From contig NZ_FODR01000015.1 in assembly GCF_900110415.1 (NCBI RefSeq), positions 62,001-126,000 on the forward strand: a stretch of DNA of 64,000 nt, in the 5' to 3' direction. Positions 53,883 to 63,299 of the stretch are shown piece after piece; position 1 is the first letter of the stretch, and each line of letters begins with the position of its first letter. Below the pieces are notes generated by a model. That model made no database searches. It was not told the DNA's origin and saw nothing but the letters and a program-made list of their open reading frames with translations. The stretch is from Mucilaginibacter sp. OK283 (GTDB lineage Bacteria; Bacteroidota; Bacteroidia; Sphingobacteriales; Sphingobacteriaceae). A program made the position numbers and the translations under genes.

Positions 53883-55424
53883 ATGAAGTACATTCAATCC
53901 TACTGGAGTTTACCTTGTATTAAAACATATGAAAATGAGTACAGCCGCTTTCGCGGCGGATGGGTAACCGAAAAACATCATGCCATTAGCTGCGCACTAA
54001 GCCTGTTGCTGCTACAAAAATACAACACAGGCACGCCTGTAACCTTATATACCGATAATCAGGGATTTGACTGGCTAATCAATAAACTTTCCCTTCCTTA
54101 CGATGACGTAAAAGTTGAACTTGACTGCATTAACCATATCGATCCGCTATTATGGTCAATGGGTAAAATATATACTTACAGCCAGCAAAATGAGCCTTTT
54201 TTGCACATAGATAACGACGTGTTTATGTGGGAGCCATTTGACAGGAAACTACTGGCCAAACCACTTATTTTTCAAAACTTTGAGGTAAACCATGGCATTT
54301 ACGAACAATTATATCAAGAAGCTACAAACAAAAACTTCATATTACCTGGTCAGTTTACCGAAGGCATGAACATAAATGCCGAACTAACAGCTATAAATGC
54401 CGGTATTATAGGCGGCCACGATATTGAATTTTATAAAAACTATTGTGCCCAGGCTTTTGAATTTGTAAAACAAAATGAACACAACATACTCAATTCATCT
54501 CTGAAAGGCGCCTATAACCTGTTTTTTGAACAACTTTTTTACGCCAAGTTTCTGTTTATGAAATATGGTGATTACCAGAGTGCTACAGGAGCCTTATTGA
54601 GTGACAATGAAGGCCATATGTATAAGCTTACTTCTTTTGGGCTTGTACCCCAGGTTCAAAAATACATACACATGATAGGGCAGGCCAAATCTCATATCAA
54701 ACTGGCATTACATATGGAAGAACGCTTTTCATTTGAGTTTCCACGTTACTATAAGCATATCAGCAATATCTACAAAAATCAAAAGATTTATAGCCCAACT
54801 CCTTCCATTCCGCCCGACTGGCAGGCCAGCAGCTCAAACAACCGTTTTGGTTATTGCGAAAGCTATATAAAAAAAATGGGCCACCATATAAACAATGTCG
54901 ACGGAGATGTTATCGAAGCGCTCCTGGAAGATAATTTTGATAACAGCGAATACCACAAGCTATGGGACCTTTACCAGGTTGAATGGGCGATAATGAACCT
55001 TAAGCCGGCAACTGCCTATTGTAACAGCCTTACCTACCTGTATGAATATGACATCAACGATTTCCTGGACCTTAAATTCAAAATAAATGAAGACTCATGC
55101 CAGATTATACATCTTTATTATGAATGGCCGCACGATTTAACAACCAGGAATGTAGCGGCTTTAATAGACGATAAAGTGCCGGGTACGGGTAATCTATTAC
55201 CGTACCTCATTTGCCGTGAAAACAACAGGTTTAAACTGATCTTGTTAAAAAACTGGTTTATGGTATTTGATTTAATTAAGGACCAGGAACTTAATGGAAA
55301 AGAGATAATTAAAATCATGAGTACCCATGACGAAGTAAAAATAGAAGTTGACTCCATAAACGATGGTCTTTATCATTTTTTGTCGAGCCAGGCTTTTGTA
55401 TACAACAGGCTTTTGGTAGCCTAA
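53883..55424 (+). CDS. glycosyltransferase-like protein (DUF6734-like)
   Basis: 513-aa protein. The N-terminal about 250 residues look like a GT-A-type glycosyltransferase: a D-x-D motif (Asp110-Asn-Asp112 in HIDNDVFMWEPF) follows several beta-alpha segments. It resembles, to my recollection, Bacteroidota DUF6734 proteins. The C-terminal half has no recognised motif. It lies between the exporter and the outer-membrane protein, so a sugar addition to the peptide or to a partner is possible, though this is inference. Confidence 0.6.
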   Translation: MKYIQSYWSLPCIKTYENEYSRFRGGWVTEKHHAISCALSLLLLQKYNTGTPVTLYTDNQGFDWLINKLSLPYDDVKVELDCINHIDPLLWSMGKIYTYSQQNEPFLHIDNDVFMWEPFDRKLLAKPLIFQNFEVNHGIYEQLYQEATNKNFILPGQFTEGMNINAELTAINAGIIGGHDIEFYKNYCAQAFEFVKQNEHNILNSSLKGAYNLFFEQLFYAKFLFMKYGDYQSATGALLSDNEGHMYKLTSFGLVPQVQKYIHMIGQAKSHIKLALHMEERFSFEFPRYYKHISNIYKNQKIYSPTPSIPPDWQASSSNNRFGYCESYIKKMGHHINNVDGDVIEALLEDNFDNSEYHKLWDLYQVEWAIMNLKPATAYCNSLTYLYEYDINDFLDLKFKINEDSCQIIHLYYEWPHDLTTRNVAALIDDKVPGTGNLLPYLICRENNRFKLILLKNWFMVFDLIKDQELNGKEIIKIMSTHDEVKIEVDSINDGLYHFLSSQAFVYNRLLVA

Positions 55425-55446
55425 AGCAAACACAACCCCAATAAAT

Positions 55447-57855
55447 ATGACTATAACTAATACAAGTTTCTGCCGAAAAATATGCTTAGCTTTTTTTTTC
55501 TCGTTCCTGTGCGCTGCCACGCATGCACAGCTACACATAAAGGGTTTTATAAAGGATAGCACAGAAGTATCCATTCCTGGTTGCTCTGTTAAGCTAACTT
55601 CGGGCACAGATATAAATTTCGCACAAACAACGTCAACGGATAAAGACGGAGCGTTTAAAATAAGCCATTTGCAAAAGGGGGTTTACAACTTGACCATAAC
55701 GAACGTGGTTTATAATACTTTATCGATAAAAATTAACCTGACAAACGATACCAACCTCAATATAAAATTAACAGAACGTATCAACTCACTGTCGAAAGTA
55801 ACAATCACAGGCAATAAGCGCCTGCTTGAGCGTAAGCGCGACAGGTTTGTTTTCAATGTTTCCAATTCGCCATTTACGCTCGGAAATAATGTTTTTGAAG
55901 TGTTAAGGCAAACACCGATGGTACAACTAACAGACCAGGGGGCATTAAACATTCTTGGGAACCCGCAAAATGCAACTGTTTTCATTAACCGGAAAAAGTT
56001 TCCGCTTTCGGGTGAAGACTTAGCCAATTTTTTAAAGAATATGCCGGCCGATAACATCCTGCAGATTGAAATTCTCAGCATCCCTCCTCCTTACTATGAT
56101 GTAAACGGGCCGGTTATCGATATCATCCTGAAACACCTTGATATAAATGGTATCAGAGGTTCAACATCCCTTGCTTATGAACGGGCCAGTGTAAACAGGG
56201 GCATTTTATCAAACAATCTCGATTTTAATTCCAATCGTTACAACCAGACTCTTTCAATCGGGCTTAATGACGGCGACTATTTTAAAACCATCGGAAAAAC
56301 CACCAATTTTTATGGCGCACAGCCGTCGACAGTAACATCTGACGTTAATACGCGGGCTAACCGCAAAGGGATAAATATATACACAGATCTGCGATACAGT
56401 TTAACCCCCGTTTTAACTATCGGAACGCAGCTGATAACCAACAACTCGAAAACTAACAGCAATGGCGACGGTGCCGAAACTATTGAACCTGCCGCTATCA
56501 ATTCAAATTATCTGCAGGTTGACCACGTAAAAAACAACCTGCTATCAAACAATGCCTTTCTGAAATACAACTCGGAAAAAAAACAAACCTATTTTGAATT
56601 AAGTACAGACTATTTAAAGGCAGATATGGACCAGAATAACCGCTTTAACAGTAACCTCGAGGGCGGCAATTACCAAAACATATCGCCACAACACATACGT
56701 AACTATGCTATTAAAACCGATTTTTCAAAACCTGTTGTTGCAAAGGTTCTGTTAACAAGCGGCCTCAGGTATAGCAACTCAACCATAAACACGCCTTACC
56801 AGGCCTTCGACCTGTCAAATAACCAAATCAGGCCGCTCGACGAATTCTCCGCCGATTTCCATTACAGCGAGAAGATCTATTCAGGATATTCAACCCTCGA
56901 ACGGGATTTCGGCAAAAAATGGTCGGCAAAAATAGGCCTGCAGGCAGAGCATAGTCATATCAATACCGAAACCCGCGCGGTCACTTTGCAGGCCAATAAG
57001 CAGGATTACACTTTTATTTTCCCGTTGGGCTATCTCAACTACAGTCCTGACGATAACAATTCGTTTTCGCTCACATCCAAAATAAATAACAGCCGCCCCG
57101 GCTACAGCTATCTCAACCCGGCAAGGCGATTGATTGGCAGCCGGACTATCACCGAAGGCAACCCTTATCTCAACCCTTCAAACGGCGGCATAGTTGAGCT
57201 GATGTATAGTTTAAAACAAACCTATTACTGGGGGCTTACTTATACACAAAACAATCGCTTGTTCAGCCAGATTAACCAGGTTATTAACCAGGATACTTTA
57301 TTAATTAAATGGCAAAACTGGGGGAATCAAAAACAGTATAACTTTTGGTTTTTTACCCAGCATAATATGTTTAATAATCATTGGAGCGCCTCAATAAATA
57401 CCAACCTGGGCTATTACCACCGGAGCTATAACACCAGCATTACCAACTCGGCTGCGTCAAACAGCAATGTGCAATTATTTGCTTCTTTAAATAATTCATT
57501 TAGCAAAATTGGTTCTAAAAACCTTAGTCTTTATTGTAACATGAGCTTCAATACACCAGGCAGGTATGGCTTGTGGAAAGACAACACCAGCAGTTACCGG
57601 GTGGACCTGGGCGCGAATTATAATGTTCCTAAAAGCAATTTCAGGCTTTCACTCGCAGTGAACGATTTACTAAAATATAACGACAGGCATGTATACAACA
57701 TTAACCAAACCGATGATCAGTACACAAGGGTAATAACAAACAGCGATGCGCGAAGCGTCAGGCTAACAATCAGCAAAACATTTGGCAACCTGAAAGTGAA
57801 GAAGATTGATAAGCGAAACACCAGTAACGAAGATGAAAAACAGCGAATAAAATAA
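55447..57855 (+). CDS. TonB-type outer-membrane protein of the RiPP locus
   Basis: 802-aa outer-membrane beta-barrel protein. Signal peptide about 1-27, then a carboxypeptidase-regulatory-like domain (about 30-110), a plug-like region (DRFVFNVSNSPFTLGNNVF, about 125-230) and a barrel of the OMP_b-brl_3 kind. No SusD partner is present. It begins 22 bases after the glycosyltransferase-like gene. It could export the peptide across the outer membrane, import it, or be its receptor. Confidence 0.85.
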   Translation: MTITNTSFCRKICLAFFFSFLCAATHAQLHIKGFIKDSTEVSIPGCSVKLTSGTDINFAQTTSTDKDGAFKISHLQKGVYNLTITNVVYNTLSIKINLTNDTNLNIKLTERINSLSKVTITGNKRLLERKRDRFVFNVSNSPFTLGNNVFEVLRQTPMVQLTDQGALNILGNPQNATVFINRKKFPLSGEDLANFLKNMPADNILQIEILSIPPPYYDVNGPVIDIILKHLDINGIRGSTSLAYERASVNRGILSNNLDFNSNRYNQTLSIGLNDGDYFKTIGKTTNFYGAQPSTVTSDVNTRANRKGINIYTDLRYSLTPVLTIGTQLITNNSKTNSNGDGAETIEPAAINSNYLQVDHVKNNLLSNNAFLKYNSEKKQTYFELSTDYLKADMDQNNRFNSNLEGGNYQNISPQHIRNYAIKTDFSKPVVAKVLLTSGLRYSNSTINTPYQAFDLSNNQIRPLDEFSADFHYSEKIYSGYSTLERDFGKKWSAKIGLQAEHSHINTETRAVTLQANKQDYTFIFPLGYLNYSPDDNNSFSLTSKINNSRPGYSYLNPARRLIGSRTITEGNPYLNPSNGGIVELMYSLKQTYYWGLTYTQNNRLFSQINQVINQDTLLIKWQNWGNQKQYNFWFFTQHNMFNNHWSASINTNLGYYHRSYNTSITNSAASNSNVQLFASLNNSFSKIGSKNLSLYCNMSFNTPGRYGLWKDNTSSYRVDLGANYNVPKSNFRLSLAVNDLLKYNDRHVYNINQTDDQYTRVITNSDARSVRLTISKTFGNLKVKKIDKRNTSNEDEKQRIK

Positions 57856-57880
57856 TCTCTTTAAAAATAATCCTTAAACC

Positions 57881-58111
57881 ATGAAATCAAAACTTCTTAA
57901 ATCACTGTTTCTGAATAGGCTGAATGCCGACTTGACTCATCCCCAAAACCAGGTAACCATACTAAATGCCGAGGTTATAGATATGCTGTATGGTGGCGTA
58001 CGCAGCTTTAACGAATGTGCAACCCACTCGGGGTCGTGCTCAGAGCTGACAGCCTGTGGCACCTATAACTCCTGTAGTGACAAATGCGTGATTAATAGCC
58101 AGGCAGCCTAA
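57881..58111 (+). CDS. RiPP precursor peptide 3
   Basis: 76-aa precursor, 25 bases after the outer-membrane protein gene. The 39-residue leader ends VIDMLYGG. The 37-residue core has five Cys (46, 53, 59, 65, 69; C-x6-C-x5-C-x5-C-x3-C) and shares the LTACGTYNSC block with precursors 1 and 2 (LTSCGTYDSC). Leader and spacing differ from the first two, so it is a diverged paralogue. It is the last gene of the plus-strand run. Confidence 0.85.
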   Translation: MKSKLLKSLFLNRLNADLTHPQNQVTILNAEVIDMLYGGVRSFNECATHSGSCSELTACGTYNSCSDKCVINSQAA

Positions 58112-58206
58112 AACGAACGTATTTAACCCTGCAATATCTTTGAAAAGAGCAAGGGGCTGTTCCCTAACGCATAACAGCCTCCTGTTGCTTTCAGTCAAAT
58201 TTATAA

Positions 58207-58743
58207 CTATAGATCGTTGTTATTGAGTATGCCCGTTATCGTTGCCTCAATCTCTTTATTCGAGACGATTTTGTATTGCACGGAATTGAAATTTAGCACC
58301 CCATCGATAACAGATCCTTTGTTATCGTAACGCTTTCCGGTTATTTCAATAGCGCGGTTGGCCGATATTACCCCATCAAATTTGCAGGGAAAATTTCTTT
58401 GTTTTCCCGTACCTATGTTTGTGACTGACAGATAACTATAGGAAGAATTGACATAAAGGATCATCGAGTAAAGGATCTTTTTGTTTTTTTCCACTGTGAA
58501 TGAATCTGTTTTAAATATGGTTGCAGCTTTTAAAATATCATCCATCCCTGGTTTTTTTGACAGGTATATGGCGCTGTTATTATTGTTAATATTGCCATCA
58601 AGAGGGATATAATAATCCTTCACTAAAAAACCTCCATTTTCAAAGCTTAGTTTTTCGTATGAATTGACTGACGGGTTGTTTTTTGTTTGCCCGAAAAGGC
58701 CGAATGGCAATGTGGTGATAAAAATGGCTGATAGTATTTTCAT
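58207..58743 (-). CDS. small secreted hypothetical protein
   Basis: 178-aa protein with a signal peptide (MKILSAIFITTLPFGLFGQ) from the ATG at 58743; the longer in-frame start is not needed. The mature part is rich in Ser, Asn, Lys and Ile with no recognised domain. It lies downstream of the RiPP plus-strand genes in convergent orientation, with a 96-base gap. Its product may be an immunity protein for the RiPP, but nothing proves it. Confidence 0.6.
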   Translation of the reverse strand: MKILSAIFITTLPFGLFGQTKNNPSVNSYEKLSFENGGFLVKDYYIPLDGNINNNNSAIYLSKKPGMDDILKAATIFKTDSFTVEKNKKILYSMILYVNSSYSYLSVTNIGTGKQRNFPCKFDGVISANRAIEITGKRYDNKGSVIDGVLNFNSVQYKIVSNKEIEATITGILNNNDL

Positions 58744-59065
58744 AAGAGTCTTTTTTTTAAAGACGAATAAACCCGGCAATTGGTTGCAAAAAATATTATC
58801 GTTGCTTACCAACTGTTGAATAAAAGTAGTCCCGCCAAAGTGAGATTTTTTTGCTTTTAAAACTTACAGAAAGCTGTCAAAGTAATCGAACATGCCTGAT
58901 TCAAAATTAGGCGTACTGTTACAGATACCGGAGGCTGAATCCCTCCCTCTTCGCAATAACACATTGCAAAATCCAGCCTTACTTTCCAATTTTTGAAAGC
59001 ATCTTCAAAAATATAATCTATTCAAAATATTGTAGCGGCTTTCTTATAAAACAGTTATTATCGCA
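58744..59065. other. gap without recognised gene
   Basis: A 322-base AT-rich stretch between the small secreted protein and the ABC ATPase genes. A minus-strand open frame of about 50 codons without a start crosses it, but I do not recognise it. No clear promoter or terminator is seen. Confidence 0.35.
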
Positions 59066-59746
59066 TTATGATACAATTTCCCCATCCTCCATTTGAATGA
59101 TTCTATCAGCCCGGTTAGCAAAGTCAGGGTCATGGGTTACCACCAGGATGGTTTGTTTATTTGTCATGCAAATTTCTTTAAAAATATCAAAAACGATATC
59201 TGTGTTTTTTTTATCGAGGTTTCCTGTGGGTTCATCAGCCATTACAATTAGCGGATCGTTAATAAGGGCTCTTGCAATGGCCACACGTTGCTTCTGTCCG
59301 CCACTGAGTTGATTGGCATTTTTTAGCGCCTGATCTGCTATTCCTAATGTTTTTAAATGCTGCATCGCTTTTTGTTCTATCTCTTCATAAGCATACTTAC
59401 CCAGTTTCATAGCAGGCAACATCACATTTTTTAATACATTAAACTCTTCAATCAGGTAATGAAATTGAAATACAAATCCGATCTTTTGGTTACGGACATT
59501 CGCCAATTCAGTAGCATTTTTTTGGTGCAGTGGCTCATTATCCAACAACACCTCGCCCTCGTAATCGGTATCCATTGTGGAAAGAATATAAAGTAAAGTT
59601 GATTTTCCACAGCCAGATTTACCCGTAACCGACACAAAGCTTCCCTTTTCGATACTAAAGCTGACGTCATTTAAAACGCGAAAACGAACAGGATCTGTAA
59701 AATATTTATTTATAGCAATCGCCTGCAGAACCGGTGTTTCTATCAT
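59066..59746 (-). CDS. MacB/LolD-type ABC transporter ATPase
   Basis: 226-aa ATPase with Walker A GKSGCGKST, signature LSGGQKQRVAIARAL and Walker B LIVMADEPTGNLD, typical of the LolD/MacB/FtsE branch. Its start overlaps the permease gene by 4 bases. With the permease and adaptor it forms a MacAB-like tripartite pump, transcribed toward the RiPP locus from the right. Confidence 0.92.
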   Translation of the reverse strand: MIETPVLQAIAINKYFTDPVRFRVLNDVSFSIEKGSFVSVTGKSGCGKSTLLYILSTMDTDYEGEVLLDNEPLHQKNATELANVRNQKIGFVFQFHYLIEEFNVLKNVMLPAMKLGKYAYEEIEQKAMQHLKTLGIADQALKNANQLSGGQKQRVAIARALINDPLIVMADEPTGNLDKKNTDIVFDIFKEICMTNKQTILVVTHDPDFANRADRIIQMEDGEIVS

Positions 59747-61002
59747 TTTCCTCTTATTATGCCAACAGGATCAATTTTTGCCGCTTTGCGGGCCGGTAAC
59801 AAGCCGGCAAAGTAAGTGGTAATAAGGGCAAAGCCTACGCCAATAACGTAATATATAAGCTCAAAATTTACAGGATACGTTTTGATAGTAGGCAAAGCCG
59901 TGGTTTTGAACGAAATATGACTGATAATAAGCGACATGCAATAACCTAATAATACACCAAAAACACCGCCCACAACACCAAGTGTCATTGATAATTGGAT
60001 AAAAATTGCTTTAACATCCTTTCCCGAAAACCCGGTGGCTTTCAAAATGGCGATGGTATCCATTTTTTCATAGATCAGCATGTTCAAAATATTATATATT
60101 CCAAAACCGGCAACAATTAACAAAGCGACGCTTACGCTATAAGCGATGATGTTCCGTACATTGGTACCTGTTTCAAACTGGGCATTTGCTGTTTGTATAT
60201 CAATAGCATTTACGCCAAATAACCTGGCGTATTCTTTTGAAACGGCTGGAGCAAATGCTATGTTTTTTAATTTGACTTGTATATCGGTAATGTAGCCGGC
60301 TGCTTTACCCTGCAGTTTTTGAGCGGTTTGCACCGAGGTGAAACTTTGCACATCATCTACTTCGGCTATTCCGAACTGTACTATTCCTATTATTTTCAGC
60401 ATCGACATTTCACCGTCGGCAGTTGTAACCCTTACCATATCGCCTATGTTTAAGATCAATTTGTCTGCAAGCCCTTTTCCAATTATTATACTGTTGCTGA
60501 CAACACCAAGATCGCTGATATTACCTTCGATAACGTTGTCATTTAAATTAAATAGCTTTTGCTCCAGTTCAACATCTATCCCGTCAACAATACCCGATAT
60601 CTGAATAGTCCCGCTGTTAAAAAAAACAGAAGTACTTATTTTAGGTGCAACATCAATAACACGCTCATCCGCACGGATGGCTTTAATTATGCGCATCGCG
60701 TTATAAATTTGTTTTCCATCGTCTTTCGGCTTTACCGATTGAATAAAGTTCCTGAACGCTCCAAATTCGGCAGCCATGTTAACCGGTTGTATTTTTGACG
60801 GTGCAATTGCATTGTATAGCCTGATGTGCGGAGTGCGGTTAATAACCAAACTGTCTAACATCTTATTTAATCCGGTCATAAAACTAATAAGGGCTATAAA
60901 CATAGCAATGCCGAAGGTAACGCCGGCAGCAGCCACCACCGATTGTTTTAACCGTGCTTTTAACAATGCCAATGCAATAGTCAGAAGTAAACCTGTTTTC
61001 AT
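59743..61002 (-). CDS. MacB/FtsX-type ABC transporter permease
   Basis: 419-aa permease with one N-terminal helix (about 15-40), a large periplasmic MacB-PCD-like domain (about 45-260) and three C-terminal helices including YSVSVALLIVAGFGIYNILN and GVFGVLLGYCMSLIISH. The FtsX-type ending LLPARKAAKIDPVGIIRGK is intact. It is coupled to the ATPase by a 4-base overlap. Confidence 0.9.
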   Translation of the reverse strand: MKTGLLLTIALALLKARLKQSVVAAAGVTFGIAMFIALISFMTGLNKMLDSLVINRTPHIRLYNAIAPSKIQPVNMAAEFGAFRNFIQSVKPKDDGKQIYNAMRIIKAIRADERVIDVAPKISTSVFFNSGTIQISGIVDGIDVELEQKLFNLNDNVIEGNISDLGVVSNSIIIGKGLADKLILNIGDMVRVTTADGEMSMLKIIGIVQFGIAEVDDVQSFTSVQTAQKLQGKAAGYITDIQVKLKNIAFAPAVSKEYARLFGVNAIDIQTANAQFETGTNVRNIIAYSVSVALLIVAGFGIYNILNMLIYEKMDTIAILKATGFSGKDVKAIFIQLSMTLGVVGGVFGVLLGYCMSLIISHISFKTTALPTIKTYPVNFELIYYVIGVGFALITTYFAGLLPARKAAKIDPVGIIRGK

Positions 61003-62088
61003 TTATTTGGGTTTATAAATTGTTTGCAAGGTATCCAGGCCCCGTAGTATCTCGATGTTTTTTTCATCTTGCACCCCGGTAATCACTTTCATCTTAATAT
61101 GCCCCGACAACCATACGTTATTATTCTTATCTAAATAATTCCTGGGAATTAGAATTGCGTTTTTTGCTACCCTTACAATAATATTCACCTCTGCGGTTAA
61201 ATTGGGGTACAGCTTCCCGGGAGGATTGGAAAACAAAGCTTCCACCTTAAAAGTTCGTGAACGCTGGTCCATAATAGGATAAATTTTACTAACCCGTCCC
61301 TGAAATAAACGACCTTTATAACTATTCATAGTAATTTCTACCTGTTGACCTAATTTTACCCCCGTGATGTCATGCTCATCAACATTCATTTCTAAGTAAT
61401 ACAAATCTGGTTTTCCCAAAACAGCCAATGGTGTCTGTGATGTGATCAGCTCACCTTTATTTTGAATTACGTCAAATATTTTTCCGTCAATTTCACTTTT
61501 AATTAAATAGTCTGTTTGGCGCTTTCGGCTGATGTTATAATTTATTTTGGATAGGTACAAATCATTTTTTAGCTGCTTTTTCAATTGCTCCAAACTTTTA
61601 ACCGTTGAAGCATAATTTATTTTTGAGGTACGAAATGCCAAATCGCGCTGGTCCAATTCTGCCCTGGTGCCAATATTTTGCTTCCACAAATTCTCCTGCC
61701 GATAATAAAAAGTGGAATCGAGCCGATATTTTTCTTTAGCGGCTTGTACAGCATACAAAGCCTCCTGCAACTGCCCGGAATTTTTTTGATCATTTGATGA
61801 TGCGAAGTTTAAGTGCTGGAGTGCATTTTCGGCATTTAATGCAGCCTCTTTATTTTCTAATATAAACAAGACATCGCCCTGTTTAACCAGGTCGCCAGGT
61901 TGTACGTTAACTTTGGCGATAATGCCCGGTACAGTTGATACCACGGTGTACTGATCTTTTGCTTTGACGTTTGCTGAAGCATATAAAGACACGGTAATAT
62001 CACTGATCGCCGCTTTAGTATGATCTTGCGGATCCGAGCATGAACTGATTAGGGAAAACAGAAGTATATAGTAAATAGTCTGCTTCAT
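61003..62088 (-). CDS. MacA-like periplasmic adaptor lipoprotein
   Basis: 361-aa membrane-fusion (HlyD/RND adaptor) protein. The ATG at 62088 gives a lipoprotein signal (LISSCSDPQDH) with lipobox Cys at about residue 17. A biotinyl-lipoyl-like domain (GIIAKVNVQPGDLVKQGDVLF) brackets a helical hairpin (about 90-180) and a beta-barrel domain. It joins directly to the FtsX-type permease, so the trio is a MacAB-type exporter that could carry the RiPP or give immunity. Confidence 0.88.
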   Translation of the reverse strand: MKQTIYYILLFSLISSCSDPQDHTKAAISDITVSLYASANVKAKDQYTVVSTVPGIIAKVNVQPGDLVKQGDVLFILENKEAALNAENALQHLNFASSNDQKNSGQLQEALYAVQAAKEKYRLDSTFYYRQENLWKQNIGTRAELDQRDLAFRTSKINYASTVKSLEQLKKQLKNDLYLSKINYNISRKRQTDYLIKSEIDGKIFDVIQNKGELITSQTPLAVLGKPDLYYLEMNVDEHDITGVKLGQQVEITMNSYKGRLFQGRVSKIYPIMDQRSRTFKVEALFSNPPGKLYPNLTAEVNIIVRVAKNAILIPRNYLDKNNNVWLSGHIKMKVITGVQDEKNIEILRGLDTLQTIYKPK

Positions 62089-62389
62089 TGATGGTAAATT
62101 TGCGTCCAAAGAGCTATTAAAAATCCACTGTAAGTAACAATAAATACCCAAACGGATTACTGATATCGCTCATATTTGAATGTGACCGGCGTCAAACCGA
62201 GATACGACAGCAATCGGTGCGATACATCAAAGGATTGCGCAAACCAATAAATTGAATGAGCAGGGTTATATCACATCCGACGTATTCAATGCCATGGTCA
62301 CTACGGCCACCCAATTTCCAAAAGTTTCGTAATGAGCGGATACCCAGTTGCCCATCATGAAACTTCGGTAAATTTTGCTTAAGTATTTT
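62089..62389. other. gap without recognised gene
   Basis: Between the adaptor gene start and the coiled-coil gene stop on the minus strand. Nothing recognisable; short frames on either strand have no match that I know. Confidence 0.35.
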
Positions 62390-62773
62390 TCACATCCATT
62401 TTGCCGCCAGGCGGTTAAATTCATGACGCAGATCGTTGAACATTCTTTCCTCGTTGAGATAACGCTCATGGATCCGGGTATGTTCGGTGGCAACGCTTTC
62501 GGAAACCGTAGTACCCGTACGCAGCAACTCGGCTTCGATGTCCTGGTCATTGCCATGGATGTCATGCTTTAATTCATCCAGGTAATTTCCATGAATCAGA
62601 AACTGATTTTGAAAATGTTCCACTTTTTCCTGTACTTCGCGCGCCGTATTGTCGGCAGCAATCTCTTGCAGTCTTTCCTGCATGATACCCAGCTCCTGTT
62701 TATAAAAGGAGATACCTCTCAAACCGTCATTATTCAGGTTCTTGATATGTTTAATGTTAACATGATTTTTCAT
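62390..62773 (-). CDS. small coiled-coil protein
   Basis: 127-aa protein beginning MKNHVNIKHIKNLNNDGL, from the ATG at 62773; the longer upstream frame is unlikely. It is almost wholly alpha-helical and charged, with long stretches of heptad-like pattern (MQERLQEIAADNTAREVQ, VEHFQNQFLIHGNYLDELKH). No function is known. It lies next to the MgtA-type gene with a 526-base gap. Confidence 0.6.
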   Translation of the reverse strand: MKNHVNIKHIKNLNNDGLRGISFYKQELGIMQERLQEIAADNTAREVQEKVEHFQNQFLIHGNYLDELKHDIHGNDQDIEAELLRTGTTVSESVATEHTRIHERYLNEERMFNDLRHEFNRLAAKWM

Positions 62774-63299
62774 ACACAAGAATACGGCGGACTTTCCGAA
62801 GCCGGAATGACCGGCAGCAGCCCGGAAAGTGATGCTGGTCATATCCTGGTTTGATCGAAAATTTCCAGGTTTGTATCCCGCGAAAAATATTTGACAAAAC
62901 GGACGCGCTTTGCAATTCTGTTCTCCGGGTTGTAAATATCGTTTTTGGGCCCATGATCTGGGTCTTTCCATCCCCGGCGTTATTATGGGCGATACCTGTC
63001 CTTAAACCCAATAGGCGGTCCTTACCTCCACACAGGTGATAACCTTCAACTCTCTTTTTCGAAATCGATAGCGAATACCATTTAACGCAAGGAGTGCGAA
63101 ACAACTCCCGCAAAACATTCGGACAGAGAACAGTTTTGATTACGTGATGCGTGTATTTCCATAATTTCAACTTTTAATGCTTAACAAATAAAAGATGTAA
63201 ATACTCGCTCAAATAACCTACAAATTACTAAAAACTAACATGATACCAGTTAGTATCGGGGATAATAGTAATCACAATTATGTCCGCCGTTATATTATG
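62774..63299. other. gap without recognised gene
   Basis: 526 bases. A minus-strand frame of 137 codons (62757-63170) crosses it, but its translation has no domain I recognise and its composition looks non-coding. An unlabelled regulatory region for the coiled-coil gene is possible. No tRNA, terminator or repeat is seen. Confidence 0.35.

Noticed and set aside
45220-62088. A LanC-type cyclase in the RiPP locus
   Set aside because: No frame shows the zinc-binding Cys/His pattern or LanC length; the enzyme may lie outside the window or be absent.
62757-63170. 137-codon minus-strand frame in the gap after the coiled-coil gene
   Set aside because: No recognisable domain; it overlaps the start of the likely 127-aa protein in another frame and its composition does not look coding.
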